Assembly: GCA_035517655.1 (NCBI GenBank)
Contig: DATIYJ010000018.1
Location: 32,768 to 96,767, forward strand
Origin: Nitrospiria bacterium
GTDB lineage: Bacteria > Nitrospirota > Nitrospiria > JACQBZ01
Length of the DNA: 64,000 bases
Direction: 5' to 3'
A model generated the notes under the pieces. It worked only from the letters and a program-made list of their open reading frames with translations, was not told the origin of the DNA and ran no database searches. The translations under genes were made by a program, and so were the position numbers. Positions 35,070-43,349 of this stretch are shown one piece after another. Position 1 is the first letter of the stretch; each line of letters starts with the position of its first letter.

Positions 35070-37322
35070 TCAGACGGAAGGTTTGTCTTCCATTTCCTTT
35101 TCGAGTTTGCGAATCCACCGGTAGGTACGCTTGAGAACACGGGCCGCTTCGGTTTTGCTGCCGTACTCCATGATTGCCCGTTGGGCCATGGCCCATTCAA
35201 TCTTTCTAAGAAAGGAGTCCATCGATCCCTCGATTTTCATGGCTTCCACAAGGGTCTGCCACTCCATCCGGTCGATCATGTCCTTCACATTCCGGGCATC
35301 TCTCCTGGGTTGCTGTCGATCTTGGTCTTGCACGCTCCGGATCGACGTCTGAGCGCCGTCTCCGATTTCAAGCGGCAGGTATTCCAGATTCAGCATGGTT
35401 TGGGAAGCCGGCATCAAGGTTACGGCCCGTTCAAGGACATTTTCCAATTCGCGGACGTTGCCGGGCCAGGCATAGGCCTGCATTCGGATCAGGACATCCG
35501 GCGATAGAGCCTGGACGTTTTTTCGAAGCCGTCGGCTGAAATGAATCAGAAAATATTCCGCAAGGCCCCCCAGATCTTCCGGACGTTCCCTTAAGGGGGG
35601 CAGATGAATCGGAATCACATGCAGACGGTAGAAGAGGTCCTTGCGAAACGACCTTGTTTCGATGAGCGCTTTCAGGTCTTGGTTCGTCGCCGCAATAATC
35701 CGTATATCCAGTTCAATCGGGTCGTTTCCTCCCACGCGTACAAACTCCCGTTCTTGTAATACTCGCAGGAGTTTTGCCTGGACCGCGGCCGGCATCTCGC
35801 CGATTTCGTCCAGAAAAAGCGTTCCCCCTTCGGCCCACTCAAACCTTCCGATCTTGCGGGACAGGGCTCCGGTGAAGGCGCCTCGCTCGTAACCGAACAG
35901 CTCGCTTTCCAACAACTCCGCCGGCACGGCGGCGCAATTGATCGCCACAAACCGCCGGTCGCAACGAGCCCCCGAGCGATGAATCAATCTCGCGATCAGT
36001 TCTTTTCCCGTGCCGGTCTCTCCGGTAATCAAAACCGTTGAGTCGGTCGGCGCCACCTGGCGCACCAAGGCTAAGACGGCTTTCATCGCGGGGCTATCGC
36101 CCATCGGCTTTGATGAATCCCGGCCCTCGCTCGCTTCCTGGACTTCCCGACGCAGGTACCCATTTTCGGCCGTTAATGTCTTGTTCTCGGCCGCATACGC
36201 CAACAGCCTTTGCTGGGTCGCTTTAAGCTCCTGCAAGTACTCGAACAGGAGATAGGTCATTTTCTGGATCCGCTGCTCAAGCCCGACCGATGGATGGGCC
36301 GCTCGTTTACGTTCCCGCCAGTAAAACCGGTATCGCGAATAAGGAGCTTCGTAGATCGCCCCTTCTCGAAAGACGTATTCCAATGAACCCGACCGCAAGG
36401 TTCCTCCCTGAATGACTCGAAAGGCTGTGGGAGCCGGGTCGGGTCGATCCGGCGATTCGGCCACGCGAGGCGTGAAAACCCGTACAAACGCCGAGCCGTC
36501 CGTTTTCAACTCGGGTTTGAGGATCGATCCTCCGAAGAGGGCCTCCTTCGCATCGATCGAAGTTTCAGCTCCCGCTCCGAATAGATTGAAGGGAAGCGGA
36601 ATCAGCGGGACCCTTTCCTCATTGAGTTGCACGGCTCGAAGAACGGCGACGGTCTCCTTCCGGTTCCTTTCCACGATTCTGCGTTCAGAACCGACCTCCT
36701 CCGTGTCATAGCCCTGGAACTCGTTCACGACGTCCCGGACACGATACTGCAGGAACTCCTCATCGAGATGCGCTTCCTCGACAAAATCATAAAGGCGGAC
36801 AAATCCTTCGTAATTCCCTCTCAGCATAAAATGGCTGGACAGAAGAGGGCGAAATCCCGAATCGCACTGGGCGAGCACAATCAACTCGGTGTCGGAGGGG
36901 TTTTTGGCGATCGCCTGGAGTCGCATGAACGTGGTGTACGCGCCGCCCCAGAGGCCCGAGCAAAGGGCGACGGTTCGAACATCATCGAAGGTCCGGGCGA
37001 TGATCTCGAAGATCGATGGGACGTGTTTCTCGCCCTTCCGAGCCGACCGGGCAAAATAGTCTAGCGCGGCTTCGTAGGCGATCTCCTTCCGGCCGGACAG
37101 GCGTTCGGCCGTCAGAAGAACCTCCCGCAGCACCTCCTCGGGAAGCCAGGCATGACTGTCCATGAGCAGGTCCTGAGGATCCTTCAGGGAGTCGTAGCCT
37201 TCCACCCCGGAAAACAGGGCCCGCGGATTCACCTTTTGCATTCGCGAGGGATAATGAATCTGGAGATGATTGAGTAAAAGCTGTGTCAGGAAGCCGGTGG
37301 CCCAGGCCGTCTGCGTTTGCAT
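35070..37322 (-). CDS. Sigma-54-dependent activator with unrecognised N-terminal sensor region
   Basis: A 750-residue bacterial enhancer-binding protein. There is no receiver domain. Residues 1-370 form an unassigned region (ALFSGVEGYDSLKDPQDLLMD, WLPEEVLREVLLTAERLSGRKEIAYEAALDYF, FRVIQGGTLRSGSLEYVFREGAIYEAPYSRYRFYW), and a coiled-coil-like stretch covers about 360-405. The AAA+ domain has Walker A GETGTGKE near 435, the sigma-54 contact loop GAFTGA near 482 and Walker B GGTLFLDEIGEM near 505. The C terminus holds a Fis-type helix-turn-helix (SKTEAARVLKRTYRWIRKLEKEM). GGAGG precedes the ATG by seven bases. It lies directly upstream of the second minor-pilin cassette, its likely target. Confidence 0.87.
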   Translation of the reverse strand: MQTQTAWATGFLTQLLLNHLQIHYPSRMQKVNPRALFSGVEGYDSLKDPQDLLMDSHAWLPEEVLREVLLTAERLSGRKEIAYEAALDYFARSARKGEKHVPSIFEIIARTFDDVRTVALCSGLWGGAYTTFMRLQAIAKNPSDTELIVLAQCDSGFRPLLSSHFMLRGNYEGFVRLYDFVEEAHLDEEFLQYRVRDVVNEFQGYDTEEVGSERRIVERNRKETVAVLRAVQLNEERVPLIPLPFNLFGAGAETSIDAKEALFGGSILKPELKTDGSAFVRVFTPRVAESPDRPDPAPTAFRVIQGGTLRSGSLEYVFREGAIYEAPYSRYRFYWRERKRAAHPSVGLEQRIQKMTYLLFEYLQELKATQQRLLAYAAENKTLTAENGYLRREVQEASEGRDSSKPMGDSPAMKAVLALVRQVAPTDSTVLITGETGTGKELIARLIHRSGARCDRRFVAINCAAVPAELLESELFGYERGAFTGALSRKIGRFEWAEGGTLFLDEIGEMPAAVQAKLLRVLQEREFVRVGGNDPIELDIRIIAATNQDLKALIETRSFRKDLFYRLHVIPIHLPPLRERPEDLGGLAEYFLIHFSRRLRKNVQALSPDVLIRMQAYAWPGNVRELENVLERAVTLMPASQTMLNLEYLPLEIGDGAQTSIRSVQDQDRQQPRRDARNVKDMIDRMEWQTLVEAMKIEGSMDSFLRKIEWAMAQRAIMEYGSKTEAARVLKRTYRWIRKLEKEMEDKPSV

Positions 37323-37425
37323 ATCGCCTCCTCCCGGAGAGATTCTTGGACTGCCGAGATTCTCCGGACTGATATGTTAGAGACTGGTAAGGGACTTCTG
37401 TACTTTCACGGTGCTGCGTCACACC

Positions 37426-37454
37426 ACTATACTTCAGGGCATCGGTTTTTTCAA
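37426..37454 (-). promoter_or_regulatory. Predicted sigma-70 promoter of the orphan sigma-54 activator
   Basis: Minus strand TTGAAA (37454-37449), 17 bases, TATAGT (37431-37426): five of six matches at both hexamers with ideal spacing. The start would be near 37419, leaving a leader of about 97 bases. Confidence 0.6.
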
Positions 37455-37499
37455 GAAATTTAATCGGCGCGAGGCCGCGCCGCAGGGTCGACGGGAAGA

Positions 37500-37907
37500 T
37501 CATTTCACGGAGGGCACAAACGGCAACAGTTTCAACGGAACCTCCGCTTTGAACTCCTCGTTGATCAGTATTTTAAACTCATAATCGCCCGCGCGTTCAA
37601 ATTTCATCATGTTGATCGTCAGGATATGGTTGGAGCCGATCATCCCTCCCGGCCGGATCGTTCCCAGCGTGAATTCACCGCCGAGCTGGAACAATTTTTC
37701 GCCGTCTTCATCGATGAGCTGCACCTCGACTTTCTTCGTTTTTCCCGCCTCGGCCCGATCCGCTTCAAATCGCATCACGAGTTGCATCTGGGGATGGGTC
37801 ACCGGGAATTGCTGGGCTTGGATGGAATCAAAAATCCCCAGGATGTTTAGTTTGCCTTCCCGCGAGATGTTCGCGCAATCCGCCAATACCGCAAAGCTGA
37901 CCTTCAT
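37500..37907 (-). CDS. DUF6941-like small protein
   Basis: A 135-residue soluble protein starting MKVSFAVLADCANISREGKLNILGIFDSI, followed by beta-rich segments (MQLVMRFEADRAEAGKTKKVEVQLIDEDGEKLF, HILTINMMKFERAGDYEFKILINEEF). This matches the pattern of short bacterial proteins annotated as DUF6941, of unknown role; the family name is from memory of its typical N terminus. No signal peptide or membrane segment is seen. It lies between pilR and the orphan sigma-54 activator and may only be a neighbour. Confidence 0.65.
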   Translation of the reverse strand: MKVSFAVLADCANISREGKLNILGIFDSIQAQQFPVTHPQMQLVMRFEADRAEAGKTKKVEVQLIDEDGEKLFQLGGEFTLGTIRPGGMIGSNHILTINMMKFERAGDYEFKILINEEFKAEVPLKLLPFVPSVK

Positions 37908-37980
37908 CGTGACCTCGCATTCACGTGGACCCCGCTTTAAACGAAAGCCCTTTTCGTAACAACATCGCCTCGAAAAAATA

Positions 37981-39351
37981 TTAACCCTCGATTCCGTAGT
38001 CTTTGATCTTGGTCAGCAGCGTTTTATAACTGACCTTCAAGATTTCCGCCGCTCGGGATTTGTTGCCTCCGGTTTCCTTTAAAACTTTCCGGATCATCCT
38101 CGACTCGGCGAATTGGACGGCGGCGTGGCTGACGTCTTGAAGCGATCCGTCCATTTGAAGCTCCGCCAAACCCGTTTCAGCCGACGCCTTGACCCGCAGT
38201 CCGAGATACTCCGGCAGGAGAACCTGGCCGTCGCTTAAGATCACCGCCCGTTCGATGCAGTTCTGCAGTTCACGGACATTGCCCGTCCAGGGATGCTTGA
38301 TTAATAATTCCATCGAAGCCGGGGCCACTGTCTTGGGTTCCTTTTTTAGTTCCTGGCTGTAGTAATTTACAAAATGTTCCACCAAGGCCGGGATGTCGTC
38401 CGCACGTTCCCGCAAGGGAGGAATCGTCACGGGAAAAACGGCCAGTCGGTAATAGAGATCCTCACGGAACAGCTTCTGGCTAATCGCGGCTTGGAGATCT
38501 TTATTGGTCGCCGCGATCACCCGCACATCCACCTTGATCTTGACCGTGCCGCCCACGCGCATGAATTCTTCGCCTTCCAAGACCCGAAGCAGTTTGGCCT
38601 GAAGGGCAAGGTCCATATCCCCGATTTCATCAAGAAAGATGGTCCCCTTATTGGCCAGTTCGAATTTTCCCATCTTTCGGGCCACCGCCCCGGTAAAAGC
38701 CCCGCGCTCATGTCCGAACAGTTCACTTTCCAACAGGTCACGAGGAATCGCGGCGCAGTTGATCGCCACAAAAGGCTCTTCCTTGCGCGGGCTTAAGTAA
38801 TGAACCGCCCGTGCGAACAACTCTTTGCCGGTTCCAGACTCGCCCAGCAGCAGCACCGTGGTCTGGTTGGCCGCCACCTTCTGAACCTTCCCCACCACCT
38901 CCAGCAGCTTCGGGCTCTTGCCGATGATTTTGGGCAGCTTCAGATGCTTGGCCAACTCTTCGCGCAAGATGATATTTTCCGTGACGAGTCGTTGCTTCTC
39001 CAGCGCTTTGTTGATCAAAAGGGTCAGGTGGTCCGGGTCGAAGGGTTTGGTGATGAAATCATACGCCCCTTCTTTGACGGCCTTCACAGCCGTCTCGATC
39101 GTCCCATACGCCGTCATCAGGATCACCGGAACCAGTGGGTTGTGTTCCTTGACCGCCTCCAACACGTCCAGCCCCGACTTATGAGGAAGCCGCAGATCCG
39201 ACACAACCAAGTCGACCTTGGATCCTTTAAACTTTTCCAGCCCGTCCCGCCCGTCGTGCCCCACGATCACCTGATGTCCCTCGGCCTGGAGCGCCTGACT
39301 CAGCATCTGCGCCATGCTTTCCTTGTCTTCAATCACTAAAATGACCGCCAT
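37981..39351 (-). CDS. pilR: NtrC-family response regulator, PilR-like
   Basis: A 456-residue sigma-54 activator. The receiver domain (1-120) has acidic pocket residues ED near 8-9, phospho-acceptor Asp52 (VVSDLRLP), Thr in LMTAYG and Lys in ITKPFDPD. The AAA+ domain has GESGTGKE near residue 170, GAFTGA near 217 and GTIFLDEIGDM near 240. The C-terminal Fis helix-turn-helix is GNKSRAAEILKVSYKTLLTKIKDYGI. The partner kinase lies immediately upstream with a prepilin peptidase before it, so PilR is the most likely identity. An AtoC- or ZraR-like role cannot be excluded from sequence alone. Its probable target is the -24/-12 promoter at 30221-30236. Confidence 0.85.
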   Translation of the reverse strand: MAVILVIEDKESMAQMLSQALQAEGHQVIVGHDGRDGLEKFKGSKVDLVVSDLRLPHKSGLDVLEAVKEHNPLVPVILMTAYGTIETAVKAVKEGAYDFITKPFDPDHLTLLINKALEKQRLVTENIILREELAKHLKLPKIIGKSPKLLEVVGKVQKVAANQTTVLLLGESGTGKELFARAVHYLSPRKEEPFVAINCAAIPRDLLESELFGHERGAFTGAVARKMGKFELANKGTIFLDEIGDMDLALQAKLLRVLEGEEFMRVGGTVKIKVDVRVIAATNKDLQAAISQKLFREDLYYRLAVFPVTIPPLRERADDIPALVEHFVNYYSQELKKEPKTVAPASMELLIKHPWTGNVRELQNCIERAVILSDGQVLLPEYLGLRVKASAETGLAELQMDGSLQDVSHAAVQFAESRMIRKVLKETGGNKSRAAEILKVSYKTLLTKIKDYGIEG

Positions 39352-39362
39352 CCGGTCTCCTT

Positions 39363-39436
39363 TTCAATGCAGCGGGCACGTTCGCCCCGCGCTCGCACAG
39401 GCAAAGCCTGCTCCTCGCTTATTTCTAGGCGGGGCC
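39363..39436 (-). repeat. GC-rich structured element in the pilS-pilR gap
   Basis: The gap holds an outer stem GCCCCGC (39384-39390) with GCGGGGC (39429-39435) and an inner hairpin CAGGC-AAA-GCCTG (39398-39410). Read on the minus strand, AGCGAG, GCGAGCG and GGGGCGAACGTGCCC resemble blocks of the intergenic repeat at 5151 and 45012, so it may be a diverged member or an attenuating structure. Confidence 0.4.
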
Positions 39437-39438
39437 CA

Positions 39439-41307
39439 TTAGGCCATGTCGGTGAGGGGCAGGAGGATGCGAAAGGTCGTTCCGCGGTTCTCTTCACTGT
39501 GGACCTCAATCCGGCCTCCGTGCGACAGCACGATTTTGTGAACCAGGGCCAGCCCCATTCCGGTTCCCTTCTCTTTCGTAGAAAAAAAGGGCAGGAAGAT
39601 CTTATCGAGTTTGTCCTTCGGAACGCCCGACCCGGTATCCTGCACGTCCAGCGACAATTCCTTCCGGCCTCGCCGGGGGCCCGGACCGTCGTCGGGACTG
39701 CGATCCAGAATCATGGCCCGAATCACCAAGTCCCCGCCCTGCGGCATGGCCTCCATCGCGTTTTGAAGAAGATTTCCGATCGCCTGACGCATCAACACTT
39801 CGTCCATCCGTATCTCCGGAAGATCGGACGGGATCGCAACGTCCAGACGGGGTTTGACCGTTTTGATCTGAGCCAATAGTTGATCCAGTAGGCGACGGAT
39901 CAGCGGCTCGACCGCAACGGGTTCAAGATGCAATGCGTCGTGTCGACCGAAACGCAGCAACTGTTCGATCAACTGATTCATCGCCGTCAACTCCCGCATG
40001 ATGGACGCCACCATCTCCTGGCCTGAATCGGGATCCGTATTCCCGGGCGGAAGTTTCTTGGAAAGCAGTTTGGTGAATCCCATCACACTCCCCATGTAAT
40101 TCCGGAACTCGTGCGCGATGCCGGCCGACATCTCTCCCAGAAGGGTCAGACGCCGTTTAAGCTCCACCTGTTCCTGGAGACTTTTGATTTCGGTGAGATC
40201 CGTGAAGACGAAGGTCGTACCGATCACCGCATTCTGACGATCCTGCAGCAGCGACGTGCTGATTCCGACCCAAATACGCTGCGGGCCCGATCGACCGGGA
40301 TTCGGACGGGTCAGTTCCAGCTCCTGCCGAGTGATCGTGGCCTGCCGGGTGAGGGCCTGTTCGAGCAGATGAACGACATTGCTCTGGGCGCCGAACAGCT
40401 CCTCACAGGTTTTACCGACGGCCTCGACCCGCGGCAGACCCAAAATCCGCTCGGCCGCATGGTTAAAGGTGGTGATGACATGCTCCGGATTAAACGTGAT
40501 CACGCCGCTGGCCACGCTTTGAAGGATGTTTTCATTGTAGCTTTCAATCTCCGCCGCCCGTTCCTCCGCCAGGGTTCTCAGATGTTCCAACTCCTGTTCT
40601 TTCTCTTTGAGCTCCCGAACCAATCCATGAAACGTGACGATCATCGCGCTCGTTTCGCCCGCTCGTCCGCCCGTTTCGGAGACCGGCCGACGGCTCTGGA
40701 TCACGACACGGATCGAATAGAAAACCATCACAATAACGATGGTTACGCCGGCCACTTTCAAAAGCAGCGTCGTCGCCGCCGCCGCCCCGCCGGCATCGAG
40801 CGACCGCAACTCCAGATCCACTCGGAGCACGCCGGAGCCGCCCAGGTCCGGATTTCGAAGCGGTATAAGATACGATAGAATTTGTGTTCCGGACGCATCC
40901 AAATCGGAGCCCGTCATCCAATCTGCCCCCTCCAGGATCCGGCCGAACTGCACGGGCGTCGTGCCCCGGAGCGGATTTGAGGAGCCGATTCGGTCCCGAC
41001 CGACCGTGTCTATCAACGATCGTCCTTCACGGTCCAAAACGGAGACCCGATTTGCGCCGTATTGCTGGCCCAGTCTCGACAAGTAATCAGGGTCGTTTAA
41101 CGCCTCCCGCCCATGGGTCTTGAGTTCAGCTTCAATTGCGCGGGTCATGACGACCAAGCGCTTGTCGGCCTCTTCCAGTCGGTCGTGTTCCGCCGTCTGG
41201 ACCAAAACGGCCGCGTGAATCGCCCACAACGTCGCGAACAGAAAAACAAATACACCCGCCAACCGAAAGAGATGGGATAATACCATCGCCCCAAATTGTT
41301 TAGACAT
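39439..41307 (-). CDS. pilS: Membrane sensor histidine kinase, PilS-like
   Basis: A 622-residue kinase. Membrane segment 1 is LFRLAGVFVFLFATLWAIHA (about 12-32). An extracytoplasmic domain of about 150 residues includes YGANRVSVLDREGRSLIDTVGR. Membrane segment 2 is LLLKVAGVTIVIVMVFYSI (about 180-200). A coiled-coil linker leads to a PAS domain (about 250-370; NILQSVASGVITFNPEHVITTFNHAAERILG). The dimerisation/phosphoacceptor block is GEMSAGIAHEFRNYMG with His399. The ATPase domain has LLQNAMEAM, DTGSGVP and GTGMGLAL. Classic PilS has six membrane segments, whereas this has two, so it is a divergent sensor paired with PilR. ATG 41307 avoids overlap with pilD. Confidence 0.85.
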   Translation of the reverse strand: MSKQFGAMVLSHLFRLAGVFVFLFATLWAIHAAVLVQTAEHDRLEEADKRLVVMTRAIEAELKTHGREALNDPDYLSRLGQQYGANRVSVLDREGRSLIDTVGRDRIGSSNPLRGTTPVQFGRILEGADWMTGSDLDASGTQILSYLIPLRNPDLGGSGVLRVDLELRSLDAGGAAAATTLLLKVAGVTIVIVMVFYSIRVVIQSRRPVSETGGRAGETSAMIVTFHGLVRELKEKEQELEHLRTLAEERAAEIESYNENILQSVASGVITFNPEHVITTFNHAAERILGLPRVEAVGKTCEELFGAQSNVVHLLEQALTRQATITRQELELTRPNPGRSGPQRIWVGISTSLLQDRQNAVIGTTFVFTDLTEIKSLQEQVELKRRLTLLGEMSAGIAHEFRNYMGSVMGFTKLLSKKLPPGNTDPDSGQEMVASIMRELTAMNQLIEQLLRFGRHDALHLEPVAVEPLIRRLLDQLLAQIKTVKPRLDVAIPSDLPEIRMDEVLMRQAIGNLLQNAMEAMPQGGDLVIRAMILDRSPDDGPGPRRGRKELSLDVQDTGSGVPKDKLDKIFLPFFSTKEKGTGMGLALVHKIVLSHGGRIEVHSEENRGTTFRILLPLTDMA

Positions 41308-41350
41308 TGATCCGAAAACCGAAAAGTCCACGGTTCCCGCTCCGGCCCTG

Positions 41351-42130
41351 TCAAAACGCGCCAAGTTGTTGATACCAACTCCAGATGGCCGGTCCGCTAA
41401 ACAGCGCAACCACGGCGCCCAGGCTTAAAAACGGGCCGAAGGGGATGGCATCTTCCCTTGATTTCCCCATGAAAACGATAAAAAACAGGCCAATGACGGA
41501 ACCGCCCAGCGCACCGAGGAATATCGTCAACAGGACCTGCTTCCACCCAAGGAAGGCTCCGATCATGGCGATTAGTTTGACATCACCGAAGCCCAGCGCT
41601 TCCTTTTTGAGTATCCGGAAGCTTATCTCGGCAACCAGATAGAAGAGCCCGCCCCCCACCAGAAATCCGGTGAGAGACCCCCAAAAACCTACAGGCAATA
41701 TAAAACTGACGGCCACCCCGATGACGATGCCGGGATACGTAATCACATTTGGAACAATCTGATAATCAAGATCAATGAACGTGATCACCAGCAGCGCGGA
41801 GAACAGCAGGGCATACACGACGGTCGTCCATCCGACGCCGAACCGCCAAACCAGCAGGAGGTAGCCGAGCCCGTTTACAAGCTCGATGAGCGGGTATCGC
41901 CACGAAATCGGTTGTCGGCAGTCCCGGCACCGGCCACCCAGGATCAAGAAACTCACCAAAGGAATATTGTCCCATCCGCGGATCGGATGACCGCAGGAAG
42001 GACAATGAGAAGACGGGGCGATCAACGACTCATTTCGCGGCAGGCGATGGATACAGACATTTAAAAAACTCCCGATAATCAAACCCAGAACAAAAGCGGC
42101 CGAGAGGCTATAGGCGAGGCTTTCCTCCAT
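41351..42130 (-). CDS. pilD: Prepilin peptidase/N-methyltransferase
   Basis: A 259-residue inner-membrane aspartic protease that cleaves type IV prepilin leaders and methylates the new N terminus. It has about eight membrane segments. The cytoplasmic zinc-binding loop has two CxxC pairs (HCPSCGHPI and RCRDCRQPI, about residues 42-75). The catalytic aspartates are in FIDLDYQIVPN and GFGDVKL, the type IV peptidase signature. ATG 42130 is preferred over GTG 42151, which lies upstream of the predicted transcription start. It serves all prepilins encoded in this window. Confidence 0.95.
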   Translation of the reverse strand: MEESLAYSLSAAFVLGLIIGSFLNVCIHRLPRNESLIAPSSHCPSCGHPIRGWDNIPLVSFLILGGRCRDCRQPISWRYPLIELVNGLGYLLLVWRFGVGWTTVVYALLFSALLVITFIDLDYQIVPNVITYPGIVIGVAVSFILPVGFWGSLTGFLVGGGLFYLVAEISFRILKKEALGFGDVKLIAMIGAFLGWKQVLLTIFLGALGGSVIGLFFIVFMGKSREDAIPFGPFLSLGAVVALFSGPAIWSWYQQLGAF

Positions 42131-42151
42131 GATGCTCCCTAATCCGGTCAC

Positions 42152-42180
42152 ACTATAGCACAGTTCATTGAGGCCATCAA
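42152..42180 (-). promoter_or_regulatory. Predicted extended -10 promoter for pilD-pilS-pilR
   Basis: Minus strand TTGATG (42180-42175), 17 bases, TATAGT (42157-42152), with TGC just before the -10. The start would be near 42145, about 15 bases before the pilD ATG. Confidence 0.6.
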
Positions 42181-42201
42181 GCCGACAGGCAAACCATCGG
42201 C

Positions 42202-42231
42202 TTGACAGTCTTTTTCATAACACGTTATAAT
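42202..42231 (+). promoter_or_regulatory. Consensus sigma-70 promoter of gpsA
   Basis: Perfect TTGACA at 42202-42207 and perfect TATAAT at 42226-42231 with an 18-base spacer. Transcription would start near 42238, about 40 bases before the gpsA ATG. It is divergent from the pilD promoter about 20 bases away. Confidence 0.85.
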
Positions 42232-42278
42232 TAAAAAAATTTCTGACACGAAGCAACCCTCTTCAAAGGCCGTCCACT

Positions 42279-43283
42279 ATGTCAAAAAAGATTGCAGTGA
42301 TCGGCGGTGGAAGCTGGGGCACGGGATTGGCCTTTCTCATGGCCGATCAGGGTTACGACGTAAGCATCTGGGTCTATGAAAAGGACCTCGTCGCCGCCAT
42401 CAACGAAAAACACGAAAATAGCCTGTTTTTACCGGGCGTGGCGCTTTCGCACCGGATTGCGGCAACTTCGCTCATGGAGGAAGCGGTCGAGGGAGCGCGG
42501 GCGGTATTGTTTGCGGTGCCTTCCCATGTGGCCCGTTCGGTTCTAATGAAGCTCGGCCCGGTGCTTCCTCCAAACGTATCCGTCATCAGCGGAACAAAAG
42601 GGATCGAGAACAACACGCTTTTGTTAACGTCTCAGATCATGGAAGAGGTTCTTCCGATTTCTCCTTCCAACATCGCCGCTATTTCCGGTCCGAGTTTCAC
42701 CAAAGAGGTCTGTCAGCACCATCCGACCGCCGTTTCGCTTGCGGCCAGGAACCACGACCTCGCCGTCCAGCTCCAGCCTCTTTTTACCACGTCCTACTTC
42801 AAGGCATTTACAACGACGGACATCATCGGCGTGCAACTCGGCGGAGCGCTCAAGAATGTGATTGCGCTGGCCGCGGGGGGCGCCGACGGCCTGGGCTTCG
42901 GCTCTAACACGCGCGCCGCCCTTATTTCAAGGGGACTGGCCGAGATAACCCGTCTCGGCCAAGCTCTGGGCGCCGACCCGAAGACGTTCTCCGGCTTGTC
43001 CGGGCTGGGCGACCTGATCCTGACCTCGACGGGATCCCTGAGCCGGAACCGAACGGTCGGTTATCAAATCGGACTTGGAAGGAAGCTTTCCGAAATCCTG
43101 AAAGAAATGAACATGGTTGCGGAAGGCGTTCAGACTACCCGGGCCGCTCATCACCTGGCTCAAAAACACGGCGTCCGGATGCCGATCGTCCAACAGGTTT
43201 ATTCCGTCCTGTTCGAAGACAAGGATCCACGTCGGGCCGTAACGGATTTGATGGAAAGCACCGCGGGCGATGAAATCCGTTAA
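42279..43283 (+). CDS. gpsA: Glycerol-3-phosphate dehydrogenase [NAD(P)+]
   Basis: Reduces dihydroxyacetone phosphate to sn-glycerol 3-phosphate for phospholipid synthesis. The 334-residue protein has the Rossmann motif IGGGSWGTGLAFLMA at residues 8-22, FAVPSHVAR near 88, SGTKGIE near 108, SGPSFTKEV near 142 and the catalytic-lysine block GVQLGGALKNVIALAAG near 185. GLSGLGDLILT and SRNRTVGYQIG follow in the C-terminal domain. Length and motifs are standard. It is driven by a consensus promoter. Confidence 0.96.
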   Translation: MSKKIAVIGGGSWGTGLAFLMADQGYDVSIWVYEKDLVAAINEKHENSLFLPGVALSHRIAATSLMEEAVEGARAVLFAVPSHVARSVLMKLGPVLPPNVSVISGTKGIENNTLLLTSQIMEEVLPISPSNIAAISGPSFTKEVCQHHPTAVSLAARNHDLAVQLQPLFTTSYFKAFTTTDIIGVQLGGALKNVIALAAGGADGLGFGSNTRAALISRGLAEITRLGQALGADPKTFSGLSGLGDLILTSTGSLSRNRTVGYQIGLGRKLSEILKEMNMVAEGVQTTRAAHHLAQKHGVRMPIVQQVYSVLFEDKDPRRAVTDLMESTAGDEIR

Positions 43284-43349
43284 TCGGAGCCGTCCCCGGG
43301 TGTATTTTCGTCTGCCCGGCCTCTTTCTACCCATGAAAGGAGCATGCGC

